A stretch of DNA of 64,000 nt from Acidobacteriota bacterium (GTDB lineage Bacteria > Actinomycetota > Acidimicrobiia > Acidimicrobiales > Microtrichaceae): NCBI GenBank assembly GCA_003577145.1, contig QEUP01000001.1, positions 124,001 to 188,000 on the forward strand. Reading direction: 5' to 3'. Position numbers and translations under genes: made by a program. Shown here piece after piece: positions 53,706 to 62,904 of this stretch. The notes under the pieces are model-generated. The model ran no database searches, was not told where the DNA came from, and saw only the letters and a list, made by a program, of their open reading frames with translations. Within the stretch, counting starts at the first letter, position 1. The number at the start of each line of letters is the position of its first letter.

Positions 53706-54515
53706 CTAACCGAGGTCGTTCAGCACCGCATCGCTCAGGGCCGGCCACGCCCGGGTTGCCCACGGGCCGAACTCACGATCGGTCAGGCAGATGCAGGCCA
53801 GCTCCACTCGTGGGTCCACCCACAGGAAGGTGCCCGCGCGGCCGAAGTGGCCGTAGGTGCCGGGGGAGTTCAGCGAGCCGGTCCAGTGGGGGTGCTTGTC
53901 GTCCCGGATCTCGAATCCCAGGCCCCAGGAGTTCGGCGATTGCGGGCCGAAGCCGGGGAGCACGCCCTCCAGCCGGCGGTAGACGGGGTTGGTGGCCAGA
54001 TCGAGGATGCCTTCGTCGAGGAGGGTCGGCCTCAACAACTCGATCGCGAACCGGACCAGGTCGGCGACCGTGGACACACCGGAGTGGGCCGGCGAGCCGG
54101 CGAGGCGCGTGGCTCGCATGGCGAGCGGCTCCAGGACCCCTTCGAGCAGGTACTCCGAGAAGCTCATGCCCGCTCTGGCCGCCAAGTGATCACCCAGGAT
54201 CTCGAAGCCGGCGTTCGAGTAGATCCGCCTCGTACCCGGCTTGGCCAGCACGGTGGACCCGTCGGTGGCCAAGCCTGATGCGTGCGCGAGGAGGTGACGA
54301 ACCGTGGACGCCGGAGGTCCGGCCGGCTCGTCGAGGCCTACTGTCTCTTCTTGGATGGCGACGAGCATTGCCGTGGCGGTGAGGAGCTTCGTGACCGATG
54401 CCAGGGCGTAAGGGCGGTCCTGGTCCCCGTGTCGCGCGATCACACCACGGGGGCTCACCACGGCGGCACTGACGGCCAGGGTCGGCCAGGCGGCGATCTG
54501 ATCGAAGGGGTTCAT
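53706..54515 (-). CDS. Serine hydrolase, beta-lactamase class C-like
   Basis: A 269-residue penicillin-binding/beta-lactamase-type hydrolase. The SxxK nucleophile is Ser40-Val-Thr-Lys43, the YSN motif is at residues 99-101, and HFGRAG replaces the KTG box. This is the pattern of EstB-like esterases and D-aminopeptidases. It has no signal peptide, so it is likely cytosolic and not an antibiotic resistance enzyme. Its ATG overlaps the ctpE stop (ATGA). Confidence 0.82.
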   Translation of the reverse strand: MNPFDQIAAWPTLAVSAAVVSPRGVIARHGDQDRPYALASVTKLLTATAMLVAIQEETVGLDEPAGPPASTVRHLLAHASGLATDGSTVLAKPGTRRIYSNAGFEILGDHLAARAGMSFSEYLLEGVLEPLAMRATRLAGSPAHSGVSTVADLVRFAIELLRPTLLDEGILDLATNPVYRRLEGVLPGFGPQSPNSWGLGFEIRDDKHPHWTGSLNSPGTYGHFGRAGTFLWVDPRVELACICLTDREFGPWATRAWPALSDAVLNDLG

Positions 54516-56875
54516 GCAGGCCTGCTGACCCCGCCGATCCTCTTCCCGATCTGGAGCCCGGCCTCTATCAGGACGATGCCGATTCCCACCGCTATGGCTA
54601 CGGCAACCCACTCGTCGGCGGGTGGCAGGACGAGATCGAAGAACTCGGCGCTCAGCGGTAGGAACAGCGTCAGCACGAAGAGCCCGCACAGGCCGAACAC
54701 GAGCGCGGCCTCCTTGGTGCCGAGAGGCCGGATCAGCGCGTAGAGGATCCAGAAGGCCAGCAGGGTGAGGGTGATCGTCGCCGCGGTGCGAGCCTGGCTG
54801 AGCGAGGCGTCCACGAAGGTCTCGCGGGCCAGTTCGTAGACGAGGAAGGTGCACGTTCCGGCCACGACACCGGAAGGTATGGCGAACCTGAGCACCCTGG
54901 GGACGAAGCCCGGGTGGGTGGGCTCGCTGCTGGGCTCGAACGAGAGCACGAATGCCGGGATCCCGATGGTCAAGGCGCCGATGAGGGTGATGTGGCGGGG
55001 TAGGAACGGGAACGGGATCACCGCGAAGCCGACGAGGAATGCGAGGATGGTCGCGTAGGCGGTCTTGGTCATGAACAAGCAAGCGACCCGCTCCATGTTG
55101 GCGACGACTCGCCGACCCTCGGCCACCACGCGCGGCAATGTCGCGAAGCGGTTGTCGAGCAGCACCAACTGGGCGACCGACTTGGTGGCGCCTGTGCCCG
55201 AACCCATGGCAATACCGATGTCGGCGTCCTTGAGGGCGAGCACGTCGTTGACGCCGTCACCGGTCATGGCGACCGTGTGGCCTCCAGCATGCAGGGCACC
55301 GACCATTGCCTGCTTCTGCTGGGGCGTCACCCGCCCGAACACGGTGTGCTCATCGACTGCGGTGACGAGCTCGGGTCCCGCAGAGGGCATCGAACGGGCA
55401 TCGAGGTAGCTGTCGGCGTGCGGTATGCCGACCTGGCCGGCGATGGTGCTCACGGTCCTCGGATCGTCGCCGGAGATGACCTTGAGGGTGACGTTCTGGT
55501 CGAGGAAGTACCGGACCGTCGAGGCCGCGTCGACGCGGATGCTCTCGCTCAGGGTGATCAGGGCTACCGGCAACCGGGCCGCCGGCAGCGACTGCTCGGT
55601 GCCGAGCCCGTCGGTCCGCACGAGCGCCAGGACCCGCCGACCCTGGAGGGCGAGCTCTGCGGCACGTCGGCGGACATCGGCGAAGCCGTCAGCCAAGACG
55701 ATCTCGGGGGCCCCGAGGTACCACGCGGACCTCCCGGCGAAGGCGACTCCGCTGTATTTGCGTGCCGACGAGAAAGGCACCGCATCTGATACTGGCCAGT
55801 GAGGGTCCGCGGGGAACGCGTTGCGGATGGCGTCCAGGGTCGGGTTGGGATTGGATTCGGCGGCGGCGCTGGCGGCCAGCACATCCTCGACCTCTTGCTC
55901 GTCGACTGAGGGGTCGAGCAGCTCGAGACGTTCATAGACGATCCGACCTTCGGTGAGCGTGCCTGTCTTGTCCACGCACACGACATCGACTCGCGCCAGG
56001 GTCTCCACTGCCGGCAGTTCCTGCACCAGGACCTGCTGCTTGCCGAGACGAATCACTGCGACGGCCAGAGCGAGGCTGACCAGCAGCACCAGTCCCTGTG
56101 GCACCATCCCCTCGACTCCCGCCACCGCACTGACCAGCCCTTCGGCGAGGTCGGAGTTGTCCCGCAGCTGGCTGTACAAGAGGAGGGCGGCGGTGGGGAT
56201 GATCACCCAGGTGACGATCTGGAGGATCCGGTTGATGCCGACGCGGAGCTCGGAATGGGTGAGGGTGAAACGTTTGGCTTCGTCGGCCAGTCGGCGGGCG
56301 TAGGCGTCTCCACCGACGGCGACGGCTCGGGCCGCGCCGCTGCCGGCGAAGACGAAGCTGCCCGACAGGATCGTGTCGCCCGGCTGTTTGTCGACGGGAT
56401 CGGCCTCGCCGGTGAGCAGCGACTCATCCAGTTGCAGGCCTGTGGATGCGAGGATCTCGCCATCGACCGGGATCTGGTCGCCGGGCGCCACCAACAGCAC
56501 GTCGTCGAGCACCAGGTCCTCGGCGGGGATCTCGGCCTCGACTCCGTCGCGGAGGACGGTCGCCTTCGGTGCGCTCAGGACCGTCAGGTGATCGAGCGTG
56601 TACTTGGCCCGGAGCTCTTGGACGATGCCGATGAGTGTGTTGAAGACCATGACCAGCCCGAACAGGGCGTCGGGCAGGTGACCGAAGACGAGAACCACCG
56701 CCAGCAGGACCGTGATGATCGCGTTGAAGCGGGTGAGGATGTTCCCCCGCAGGATGCTGGCGACCGAGCGGGAGGTCCGGTCCTCTACGGCGTTCCCCTG
56801 ACCGTGTTGCCGTCTTTCCTCCACCTCCGAGGAGGAGAGCCCGGTGAGGTCCACGGACCCGGGGGCTCTGGTCAT
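54512..56875 (-). CDS. ctpE: P-type cation ATPase, CtpE family
   Basis: A 787-residue P-type ATPase. The phosphorylated Asp302 is in VCVDKTGTLTEG, the actuator loop is LLTGEADP (TGEA instead of TGES, as in the actinobacterial family), MTGDGVNDVLALKDADIGIAMGSG is the hinge, and GMVPQGLVLLVSLALAVA is the metal-site helix. Closest remembered relative is mycobacterial CtpE, associated with calcium uptake. It lacks an N-terminal metal-binding CxxC domain. The serine hydrolase gene is coupled downstream. Confidence 0.9.
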   Translation of the reverse strand: MTRAPGSVDLTGLSSSEVEERRQHGQGNAVEDRTSRSVASILRGNILTRFNAIITVLLAVVLVFGHLPDALFGLVMVFNTLIGIVQELRAKYTLDHLTVLSAPKATVLRDGVEAEIPAEDLVLDDVLLVAPGDQIPVDGEILASTGLQLDESLLTGEADPVDKQPGDTILSGSFVFAGSGAARAVAVGGDAYARRLADEAKRFTLTHSELRVGINRILQIVTWVIIPTAALLLYSQLRDNSDLAEGLVSAVAGVEGMVPQGLVLLVSLALAVAVIRLGKQQVLVQELPAVETLARVDVVCVDKTGTLTEGRIVYERLELLDPSVDEQEVEDVLAASAAAESNPNPTLDAIRNAFPADPHWPVSDAVPFSSARKYSGVAFAGRSAWYLGAPEIVLADGFADVRRRAAELALQGRRVLALVRTDGLGTEQSLPAARLPVALITLSESIRVDAASTVRYFLDQNVTLKVISGDDPRTVSTIAGQVGIPHADSYLDARSMPSAGPELVTAVDEHTVFGRVTPQQKQAMVGALHAGGHTVAMTGDGVNDVLALKDADIGIAMGSGTGATKSVAQLVLLDNRFATLPRVVAEGRRVVANMERVACLFMTKTAYATILAFLVGFAVIPFPFLPRHITLIGALTIGIPAFVLSFEPSSEPTHPGFVPRVLRFAIPSGVVAGTCTFLVYELARETFVDASLSQARTAATITLTLLAFWILYALIRPLGTKEAALVFGLCGLFVLTLFLPLSAEFFDLVLPPADEWVAVAIAVGIGIVLIEAGLQIGKRIGGVSRPA

Positions 56876-56896
56876 CGGATCGTCGACGGAACGCCA

Positions 56897-57008
56897 GAGG
56901 GCTCGGGGTAGCTGGGGGCCCTGTTACCCGACCCCGAATGGTTACCGGGACCACCCCTGCCTCCTTTGGAGGGCTCGGGGTAGCTGGGGGCCCTGTTACC
57001 CGGCCCCG
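56897..57008 (-). repeat. Two 40-bp direct repeats in the ctpE leader
   Basis: The repeats at 56897-56936 and 56969-57008 differ at one position and are 72 nt apart. Read in the ctpE direction each can fold on itself with arms CGGGGT (or CGGGGC) and ACCCCG around GGGTAACAGG-GCCCCC. They lie 22-133 nt before the ctpE start, so they may be RNA or protein control sites. I cannot match them to a known riboswitch. Confidence 0.6.
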
Positions 57009-57482
57009 TCGAGGAGACAGCCATCCCATCAGCCATGACAGCACGTTAGGGCGACACAGCACGTCGGCGGTTGTTCCCCGTACTTCCGGCGGGAGGCTGC
57101 GCTCTGCTGTTGGCGCCGGACGGCGTCTCGACGTGCCGACCGGGACTTGTCCCGGCGGGCTGACTCGGAATGATGCCTGGTTGGGGCTACACTGCGCCCC
57201 AGCGGGTAGATCGCAGCGAGCGGTCTGTTCCTTCGTGGATTCCAGAGCCGTTCTCTCACTCTGCGTGAGTGACGGGACGGCAGCGCTCGACGCAGCCCGC
57301 GGGGCCATCCCGTTCCCTGATCCGTGTGCCTGGGGACCGGCGGCGGCCCGGACCCCGGTGGCAGAGAGCCACCCAGGTGCAACGAGCGGGGCTGCAAGGA
57401 GCAGCCTCGAGGCCGGTCGGATCGTTCCGGCCGGAGCTCGACCCGGTGGTCGAGCAACAACGAGAACGAGGAACCCCCCTAC
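57009..57482 (+). promoter_or_regulatory. Upstream region and long leader of the helicase gene
   Basis: A 474-nt stretch without a likely gene. TACACT (57188-57193), inside the 12-mer GGGGCTACACTG also found before rpsO, is a candidate -10, giving a leader of about 280 nt. CTCAC/GTGAG and CCGG-based stems are visible in it. Long structured leaders occur on cold-shock helicase genes in other bacteria. From 57009 to 57180 I see nothing clear. Confidence 0.4.
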
Positions 57483-58655
57483 ATGACAAAGACCTTCGAA
57501 GGCCTCGGCGTGGCCGAGGACCTGGTGGACGCCCTCGCCGAACGCGGCATCACCGAACCGTTCCCCATCCAAGAGCTCGCCATTCCCGACGGGCTGAAGG
57601 GAAAGGACATCTGCGGTAAGGCCAAGACCGGCTCGGGCAAGACACTCGCCTTCGGTCTCCCGGTGATCGAGAACTGCCGCCAGGGCCGTGCCGGCCGCCC
57701 GACAGCACTGTGCCTGGTCCCCACCCGGGAACTGGCCGTTCAGGTCCATGACGAGCTCCGACCGCTGGCCGCCCAGCGCAACGTGCGGATGGCGGTCATC
57801 TACGGCGGAGCCGACATCGACAAGCAGGTGAAGAGGTTGCGAAAGGGCGTCGACTTCGTCGTTGGTACCCCCGGGCGGATGATCGATCTCATCGACCGCA
57901 ACGAGCTGGCCGTGAACGACCTCACCCAGGTGGTTCTCGACGAGGCCGACCGTATGGCCGACATGGGGTTCATGCCCCAGGTCGAGTGGATCCTCCGCAA
58001 CGTCGCCGGGGATCACCAGACGTATCTGTTCTCGGCGACCCTCGACGGGGCGGTCAACGGGCTGATCCAGCGCTACCAGACCGATCCCGCCCGTCACGAG
58101 GTGGCCTCGAAGAAGGTCACCGTGGACGAGATGCATCACCGGTTCCTGCTGGTCCACGAGATGGACAAGGTGAAGGTTGCCGCAGCCATCGCCAGGGCGC
58201 AAAGACGCACCCTGGTCTTCGTCGCCACCAAGCACGGTGCCGACCGCCTTGCCCGCAAGCTCCAGAAGGAGGGCATCGAAGCCGCGGCGATCCACGGCGA
58301 CCTCCGCCAGCGCCAGCGCGAGGGTGCGCTGAGGGACTTCGCCGACGGCAAGCTCGAAGCACTGGTGGCCACCGACGTGGCAGCCCGGGGAATCCATGTC
58401 GACGAGGTCGACGTGGTCATCCACTACGACCCGCCCTCGGACCACAAGGCTTATCTGCACCGTTCGGGCCGTACCGCCCGAGCCGGCGAGACGGGTGTCG
58501 TCGTGAGCCTGGTCCTGTGGAACCAGGAACTGGAGCTGCGTCGGCTGCAGCGCCGCATCGGCGTGAGCCAGCCGATCGTCGAGGTCTTCTCCAACGATCG
58601 CAGGCTCGGTGACCTGGCCGGCTGGAACCCCTCCGAGGGCGAGAACGTGGCTTGA
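57483..58655 (+). CDS. DEAD-box RNA helicase
   Basis: A 390-residue ATP-dependent RNA helicase of minimal length. Motifs: Q motif FPIQELAIPDGLKGKD, Walker A AKTGSGKT (47-54), PTRELA, GTPGR, DEAD (153-156), SAT, and HRSGRTARAG in domain 2. There is no long C-terminal RNA-binding extension, unlike DeaD/CsdA, so it resembles the core RhlE type. Likely role: ribosome assembly or RNA decay with PNPase and RNase J. ATG 57483; ACGAGGAA lies about 9 nt upstream. Confidence 0.94.
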   Translation: MTKTFEGLGVAEDLVDALAERGITEPFPIQELAIPDGLKGKDICGKAKTGSGKTLAFGLPVIENCRQGRAGRPTALCLVPTRELAVQVHDELRPLAAQRNVRMAVIYGGADIDKQVKRLRKGVDFVVGTPGRMIDLIDRNELAVNDLTQVVLDEADRMADMGFMPQVEWILRNVAGDHQTYLFSATLDGAVNGLIQRYQTDPARHEVASKKVTVDEMHHRFLLVHEMDKVKVAAAIARAQRRTLVFVATKHGADRLARKLQKEGIEAAAIHGDLRQRQREGALRDFADGKLEALVATDVAARGIHVDEVDVVIHYDPPSDHKAYLHRSGRTARAGETGVVVSLVLWNQELELRRLQRRIGVSQPIVEVFSNDRRLGDLAGWNPSEGENVA

Positions 58656-58724
58656 GGCCGCCCGGTCGGGAACCAGCGGGGGTGTGAGGTTCGTCTCAGT
58701 TGTCGACTCGCGGGAGGACCGACC

Positions 58725-60083
58725 ATGAGACGATACCGAGCAGGGTCCATACGGCACGCGCTGGCACGTGGTGTCGCGGCGCTGGCAGCGATGGCGTTGG
58801 CATTCACGAGCTGTGCGGCCGGTGAGGACCGCTCCGACGAGTCGGTCGATGCCGAGTCGTCCCACGGCGGATGGACCCACGACGAAGGATGGTCTGATCC
58901 CGGCGATCACGGCGCAGGCACCACCGGGCCCGCGACCGGGGGAGTCGGCATCGCCGAAGACGCTTCGCCAGTTCTGTCCCCGACCGAGGGCGAAGCGCTC
59001 TCCGAAGAGGTGTCGACGACGCTGGCAGGTTCGGAAGTCGTCGACACGAACCTGAGTGCCGGGAGTGTGGACGACAACGAGAAGTGGGAGGAGTACCTGC
59101 TCTATCGGCAGGCGTTCCTGGCCAGCGGGGTGGCAGTCGAAGATGTCGATGTCGGCGGCCGCCAGATCGTCACGGTGAGCACGAGTGGCGGCGCCGGCGT
59201 CCTCGGAGCGACGGTGGAGATCACCGACAGCACCGGCGCGGTGGTAGCGACGCTGAGGACCTTCGCCGACGGGCGGGCCATGTTCTTCGGCTCGACCGAG
59301 GTCGATCCCAACAGCCAGGAGCGGCGGACCTACACGGCGACGGTCGCCAAGGGTGATGAGAGCGTCACTCAGGAGCTAGACCCCGAGGCGACCTCTCACT
59401 CGGTCGTGCTGGACGCCGACCCTCATGGTGAGGCAGTCCAACTCGACGTGTTGTTCCTGATCGACGTCACCGGCAGCATGAGTGACGAGATCGAGCAGCT
59501 CAAGGCGAACATGATCTCGGTGGCCCAGCAGATCGACGAGCTACCCGGCGAACCGGATGTCAGGTTCGCGATGACCGTCTACCGCGATCGCGATGACTCG
59601 TTCCAGACCAACACGTTCGACTTCACTGACGACATCGACTTCTTCATCTCCGAAGGGCTGCAGAAGGTTCAGGCCAACGGCGGTGGGGACTATCCGGAGA
59701 TGCTGAGCGAGGCGTTCAACGAGGCGATCACCGCTCCTGCCTGGCGGGTGGACGACACCGTGAAGCTCGTGTTCCTCGTTGCCGACGCGCCGCCGCACCT
59801 CGATTACGGCGGACCCAGCTATGCCGACGACGCCCTCAGTGCGGCGGCGGCCGGGATCAAGGTCCTCCCCGTCGCATCCAGCGGCCTCGACGCACAAGGC
59901 GAGTACGTCTACCGCCAACTGGCCCAGTTGACGATGGGCCGTTTCGTCTTCTTGACCTACGGCGCCGACGGAGTCAGCCCTGGTGAGGAGACGACGATGA
60001 ACGTCGACGACTACGGCGTCTTGTCCCTCGACGAGCTGGTCGTGCAGCTGGTGTCGGAGGAACTGGCCCATCTGAACGCTTGA
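58725..60083 (+). CDS. Lipoprotein with von Willebrand factor A domain
   Basis: A 452-residue secreted lipoprotein. The N-terminus has Arg-rich start, hydrophobic core and lipobox FTSC (Cys about residue 29); then a Ser/Asp/Gly-rich acidic linker, an Ig-like segment (about 125-225, GAGVLGATVEITDSTGAVVATLRTFADGRAMFF) and a VWA domain from about 240 with the metal-site motif DVTGSMSDE. Metal-dependent adhesion or assembly is the family theme; the partner is unknown. ATG follows GGGAGG. Confidence 0.85.
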   Translation: MRRYRAGSIRHALARGVAALAAMALAFTSCAAGEDRSDESVDAESSHGGWTHDEGWSDPGDHGAGTTGPATGGVGIAEDASPVLSPTEGEALSEEVSTTLAGSEVVDTNLSAGSVDDNEKWEEYLLYRQAFLASGVAVEDVDVGGRQIVTVSTSGGAGVLGATVEITDSTGAVVATLRTFADGRAMFFGSTEVDPNSQERRTYTATVAKGDESVTQELDPEATSHSVVLDADPHGEAVQLDVLFLIDVTGSMSDEIEQLKANMISVAQQIDELPGEPDVRFAMTVYRDRDDSFQTNTFDFTDDIDFFISEGLQKVQANGGGDYPEMLSEAFNEAITAPAWRVDDTVKLVFLVADAPPHLDYGGPSYADDALSAAAAGIKVLPVASSGLDAQGEYVYRQLAQLTMGRFVFLTYGADGVSPGEETTMNVDDYGVLSLDELVVQLVSEELAHLNA

Positions 60084-60120
60084 CGTCCGGCGCAAGCATC
60101 CGTCACCACTCGGAAGCCGG

Positions 60121-60660
60121 TCAGGTGTCAGCGTTGCAGACGAAGGCCAGCGTGTAGAGAGCCGCCGCGAAGGACAGCCCGTCGAGCATCTCGCCCTCGC
60201 GGACGATGCGTCGGAACTCGTCCATGCCGACCCATTCGACTCGCTCGGACTCGAGCTGGTCGGCGGGCGCGCCCACGGGGGAGGCGCCTTCGGCCAGGTA
60301 GAGGTGGAAGCACTGGGTCGACAGCCCGCTCACCGGGTAGAAGTGGGCCAGCTCGGTCAGTGGACCGGGCTCCCAACCGGTCTCCTCGAGCGTCTCACGC
60401 CGGGCGGCCTGAGCGGGGTCTTCGTCACCGTCGACCATGCCGCCGGGCAGCTCCCATGCCCAGGTGTCGGGTATGAACCGGTGACGCCACAGCAAGAGCA
60501 CGCCACGATCGGGGTCGTGCACCACGGCACCGGCCGCGTCGGGCACCCTGACGACGTGGTGGTCGAAGCGCCGGCCGCCGGGTACCTCCACATCGGCCAT
60601 CGTGACGGTCACCCACTCGCTCTCGTAGAGCGCGCGCTCGCCGTGGATCTCCCACCTCAT
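60121..60660 (-). CDS. NUDIX hydrolase
   Basis: A 179-residue Nudix protein with the full box GGMVDGDEDPAQAARRETLEETGWE (consensus GX5EX7REUXEEXGU). The layout, with ALYESEWVTVTMADVEVPGG before the box and LYLAEG after it, is that of ADP-ribose/ADP-sugar pyrophosphatases. It is divergent from the DNA methylase gene and convergent with the VWA lipoprotein. Confidence 0.92.
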   Translation of the reverse strand: MRWEIHGERALYESEWVTVTMADVEVPGGRRFDHHVVRVPDAAGAVVHDPDRGVLLLWRHRFIPDTWAWELPGGMVDGDEDPAQAARRETLEETGWEPGPLTELAHFYPVSGLSTQCFHLYLAEGASPVGAPADQLESERVEWVGMDEFRRIVREGEMLDGLSFAAALYTLAFVCNADT

Positions 60661-60783
60661 CGCCCGGCCCTCCCGATTCGGTACCGCCCGTTGCGCCCTT
60701 CGTCGAAGGGTGCAGATCCAGCGTAGTTGCGAGGCCCGGGAACACCCGGTTCGCGGCGTAGCCTCGGGGGCGAGGGAGGCACA

Positions 60784-62601
60784 TTGAAGCCAAGCGGTGA
60801 GGGCCAGAGGCGAGCCGGGAAGGCCGTCGGGATGGCGGGCGGGATGGCCGCCCGGGTGGCCGAGCTCAGCTCGGCCCGCGGTCTTTCGCCGCTGGAGGCT
60901 GTCGCCGCGGTCGCTGCCGGCATGGCCGACCAGAGGCGCATCCCGCCCCCGGCCGCTCTCGCCGGCCGGTGCCGGCCCGACGCCGCGATCCGCGGCACCG
61001 TGGCGGAGGCCCCGCCTCAGACCCCTGCACTGGTGGCCGAGGTGTACGAGGCCTGCCTCGGGCGCAGGGAGCGGCGGGCCGGTGGGGTCCATTACACCCC
61101 GACGGAGGTGGCCCTCGGCCTGTTCGCGGCGGCTCTGGCGACGCTGGACCCCGATCGCGAGGTCGCTCGGATCCGGGTGCTCGATCCGGCGTGCGGGGGT
61201 GGCGGCTTCCTGCTGGCTGCGGCCGATCTCCTCGTCGAACGAGGCGCCGAGCCCGATCGGGTTGTGGCGGATCAGCTCCACGGGTTCGATCGGGACGCTG
61301 ATGCGGTAACGGTCAGCAGAGCGGCTCTGTCGTTCTGGCTGGCCGACCAGGGCCGCGCTGCGCCCGGAGCCGAGCACCTCCGGGTGAGGGCACTCGACTT
61401 CCTCGCCGAGGACCCCGGTGGGTATGGACGCTTCGACATCGTGATCGGGAACCCGCCGTTTCAGAACCAGCTCGGTGCCGAAACAGTGCGGGACCGCGCC
61501 GCCCACCGTGCGTTGAGAGCCAGGCTGGGCCCTGCCATGACCCCCTACGTCGACAACGCCGCCGTCTTCTTGCTGGTGGCCGCAGAACTGGTCGCTCCAC
61601 GAGGGGTTCTGTGCCTCATCCAACCGATGTCGTTCCTCTCGGCCCGCGACGCCGCAGGAGTGCGGGAGTCCCTGCTCGGGTCGTTCAGGCTCCGTGGGCT
61701 CTGGCTGGCGGGGGAGCCGGTCTTCTCGGCGAGCGTGTTCGTCTGCGCCCCGGTGCTGCGGCGACTCCCCGACGACAGCCCGCCAGAGCTCCGGCGCTAC
61801 CGGGGAGGTGGCGTCGAAGCGGTGGACCCCCCGGGTATCCCGCTCGAGGCGGCCTCGGGCGCGAGTTGGTCGCCACTCGGTGCAGAGCTGCTCGGTGTTC
61901 CCCGGCTCGAGCTGACCCACGGGGGCAGGCTGGCCGACCTGGCTGCGGCTACTGCCGGATTCCGGGACCAGTTCTACGGGTTCATCCCTCATGTGCTCGA
62001 GGAGAGCGACCTCGCTGCCGGTGAGCCGTCGGCGCGACTCGTCACATCGGGGATGATCGACCCGGGTGTGCTGCGCTGGGGACAGCGCCGGTCCCGGTAC
62101 GCCAAGCGGTCCTGGGTCGCTCCCCGACTGAGCCTGGCGTCGCTGGAGGCGGACCCCGCGCTGGCCCGTTGGACGAAGGATCGGCTGGTGCCGAAGGTGC
62201 TGGTCGCGACCCAGACGAAGGTGCTGGAGGCCGTCGTGGACCTCGATGGCGACTGCGTTCCCGTCACCCCGGTGATCAGCGTCGAAGCCGCGGTCGCGGA
62301 TCTCTGGCTGGTCCTCGCTGTCCTCCTGGCCCCGCCGATCTCGGCCTGGGCGATGCGGCACTACTCGGGGGCCGCGCTCACCAGCCAGGCCATAAAGCTC
62401 TCGGCCCGCCAGGTGCTCGACATACCCACCCCGCGCGACCGCCACAGATGGGAGGAGGCCGCTGCGCTGTTGGCCTCCCGCAGGGGATTGCTCGACCTCG
62501 ATGACCGGGAGTGCTTCGGTTCCATGATGAGCGCTGCCTACGGGATAGCCGATGGCCAGGAGCTGATCGGCTGGTGGAGCAGGCGCTGGCCGCAACGCTG
62601 A
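60784..62601 (+). CDS. Orphan N6-adenine DNA methyltransferase, TTG start
   Basis: A 605-residue class I SAM-dependent DNA methylase. The entry motif GGVHYTPTEVA is near residue 101, motif I DPACGGGGFLL at 134-144 and catalytic motif IV NPPF at 223-226. The C-terminal half (from about 330) is likely the target-recognition part, with LADLAAATAGFRDQFYGFIPHV as in TaqI/Eco57I-type enzymes. No endonuclease or other defence gene is adjacent. The start is TTG 60784, 4 nt after GGGAGG, with TAGCCT (60759-60764) as a possible -10. Confidence 0.85.
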   Translation: MKPSGEGQRRAGKAVGMAGGMAARVAELSSARGLSPLEAVAAVAAGMADQRRIPPPAALAGRCRPDAAIRGTVAEAPPQTPALVAEVYEACLGRRERRAGGVHYTPTEVALGLFAAALATLDPDREVARIRVLDPACGGGGFLLAAADLLVERGAEPDRVVADQLHGFDRDADAVTVSRAALSFWLADQGRAAPGAEHLRVRALDFLAEDPGGYGRFDIVIGNPPFQNQLGAETVRDRAAHRALRARLGPAMTPYVDNAAVFLLVAAELVAPRGVLCLIQPMSFLSARDAAGVRESLLGSFRLRGLWLAGEPVFSASVFVCAPVLRRLPDDSPPELRRYRGGGVEAVDPPGIPLEAASGASWSPLGAELLGVPRLELTHGGRLADLAAATAGFRDQFYGFIPHVLEESDLAAGEPSARLVTSGMIDPGVLRWGQRRSRYAKRSWVAPRLSLASLEADPALARWTKDRLVPKVLVATQTKVLEAVVDLDGDCVPVTPVISVEAAVADLWLVLAVLLAPPISAWAMRHYSGAALTSQAIKLSARQVLDIPTPRDRHRWEEAAALLASRRGLLDLDDRECFGSMMSAAYGIADGQELIGWWSRRWPQR

Positions 62602-62715
62602 TGGCGATCTGGGACAGCCGAACAGCGCCAGGCACACCAGAAGCGACCTGTCGACCCCGGGAAGAAGTGGGCTTGGCTGTTTGACTGCGCGCAGCCGACG
62701 TGGTCTGCTGGTGAG

Positions 62716-62795
62716 CACATCAGGAGCGGCCCGAGAGGGTCCGGCAACCTGGGACGGACACCCAAGGTGCTATCCCGTCGCCAAGCGGGGATGTG
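62716..62795 (+). ncRNA. SAM riboswitch (SAM-I/SAM-IV superfamily, compact form)
   Basis: Stem P1 is CACATC (62716-62721) with GATGTG (62790-62795). The class-defining GGCAACC (62743-62749) and AAGGTGCTA (62764-62772) lie inside with the right spacing; P3 is ACCTGGG/CCCAAGGT and P4 CCCG/CGGG (around 62774-62789). The P2 region is much shorter than in ordinary SAM-I and lacks its kink-turn, as in the actinobacterial SAM-I/IV variants. Gene context, homoserine acetyltransferase, is the expected one for methionine feedback. Confidence 0.85.
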
Positions 62796-62883
62796 GTTCC
62801 TGGAGCAGCGCAGCTGCCGGGCACAACGAAATGTCCGAGCGTCACCCCCAGGGGAGCGGGATCGGCGCACGGCGCCGAAGGTG

Positions 62884-62904
62884 TCCTCCACCGAGAACGG
62901 AGGA
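62884..62904 (+). promoter_or_regulatory. Hairpin that can hide the metX ribosome binding site
   Basis: TCCTCC (62884-62889) is complementary to GGAGGA (62899-62904), which is the Shine-Dalgarno of metX (ATG 62912). With the riboswitch upstream, this is a credible translational off-switch. Confidence 0.65.

Noticed and set aside
60121-62718. 865-codon antisense frame across the methylase gene, continuous with the Nudix frame
   Set aside because: The antisense part is low-complexity shadow of a high-GC gene; only the last 179 codons (Nudix) show real protein features.
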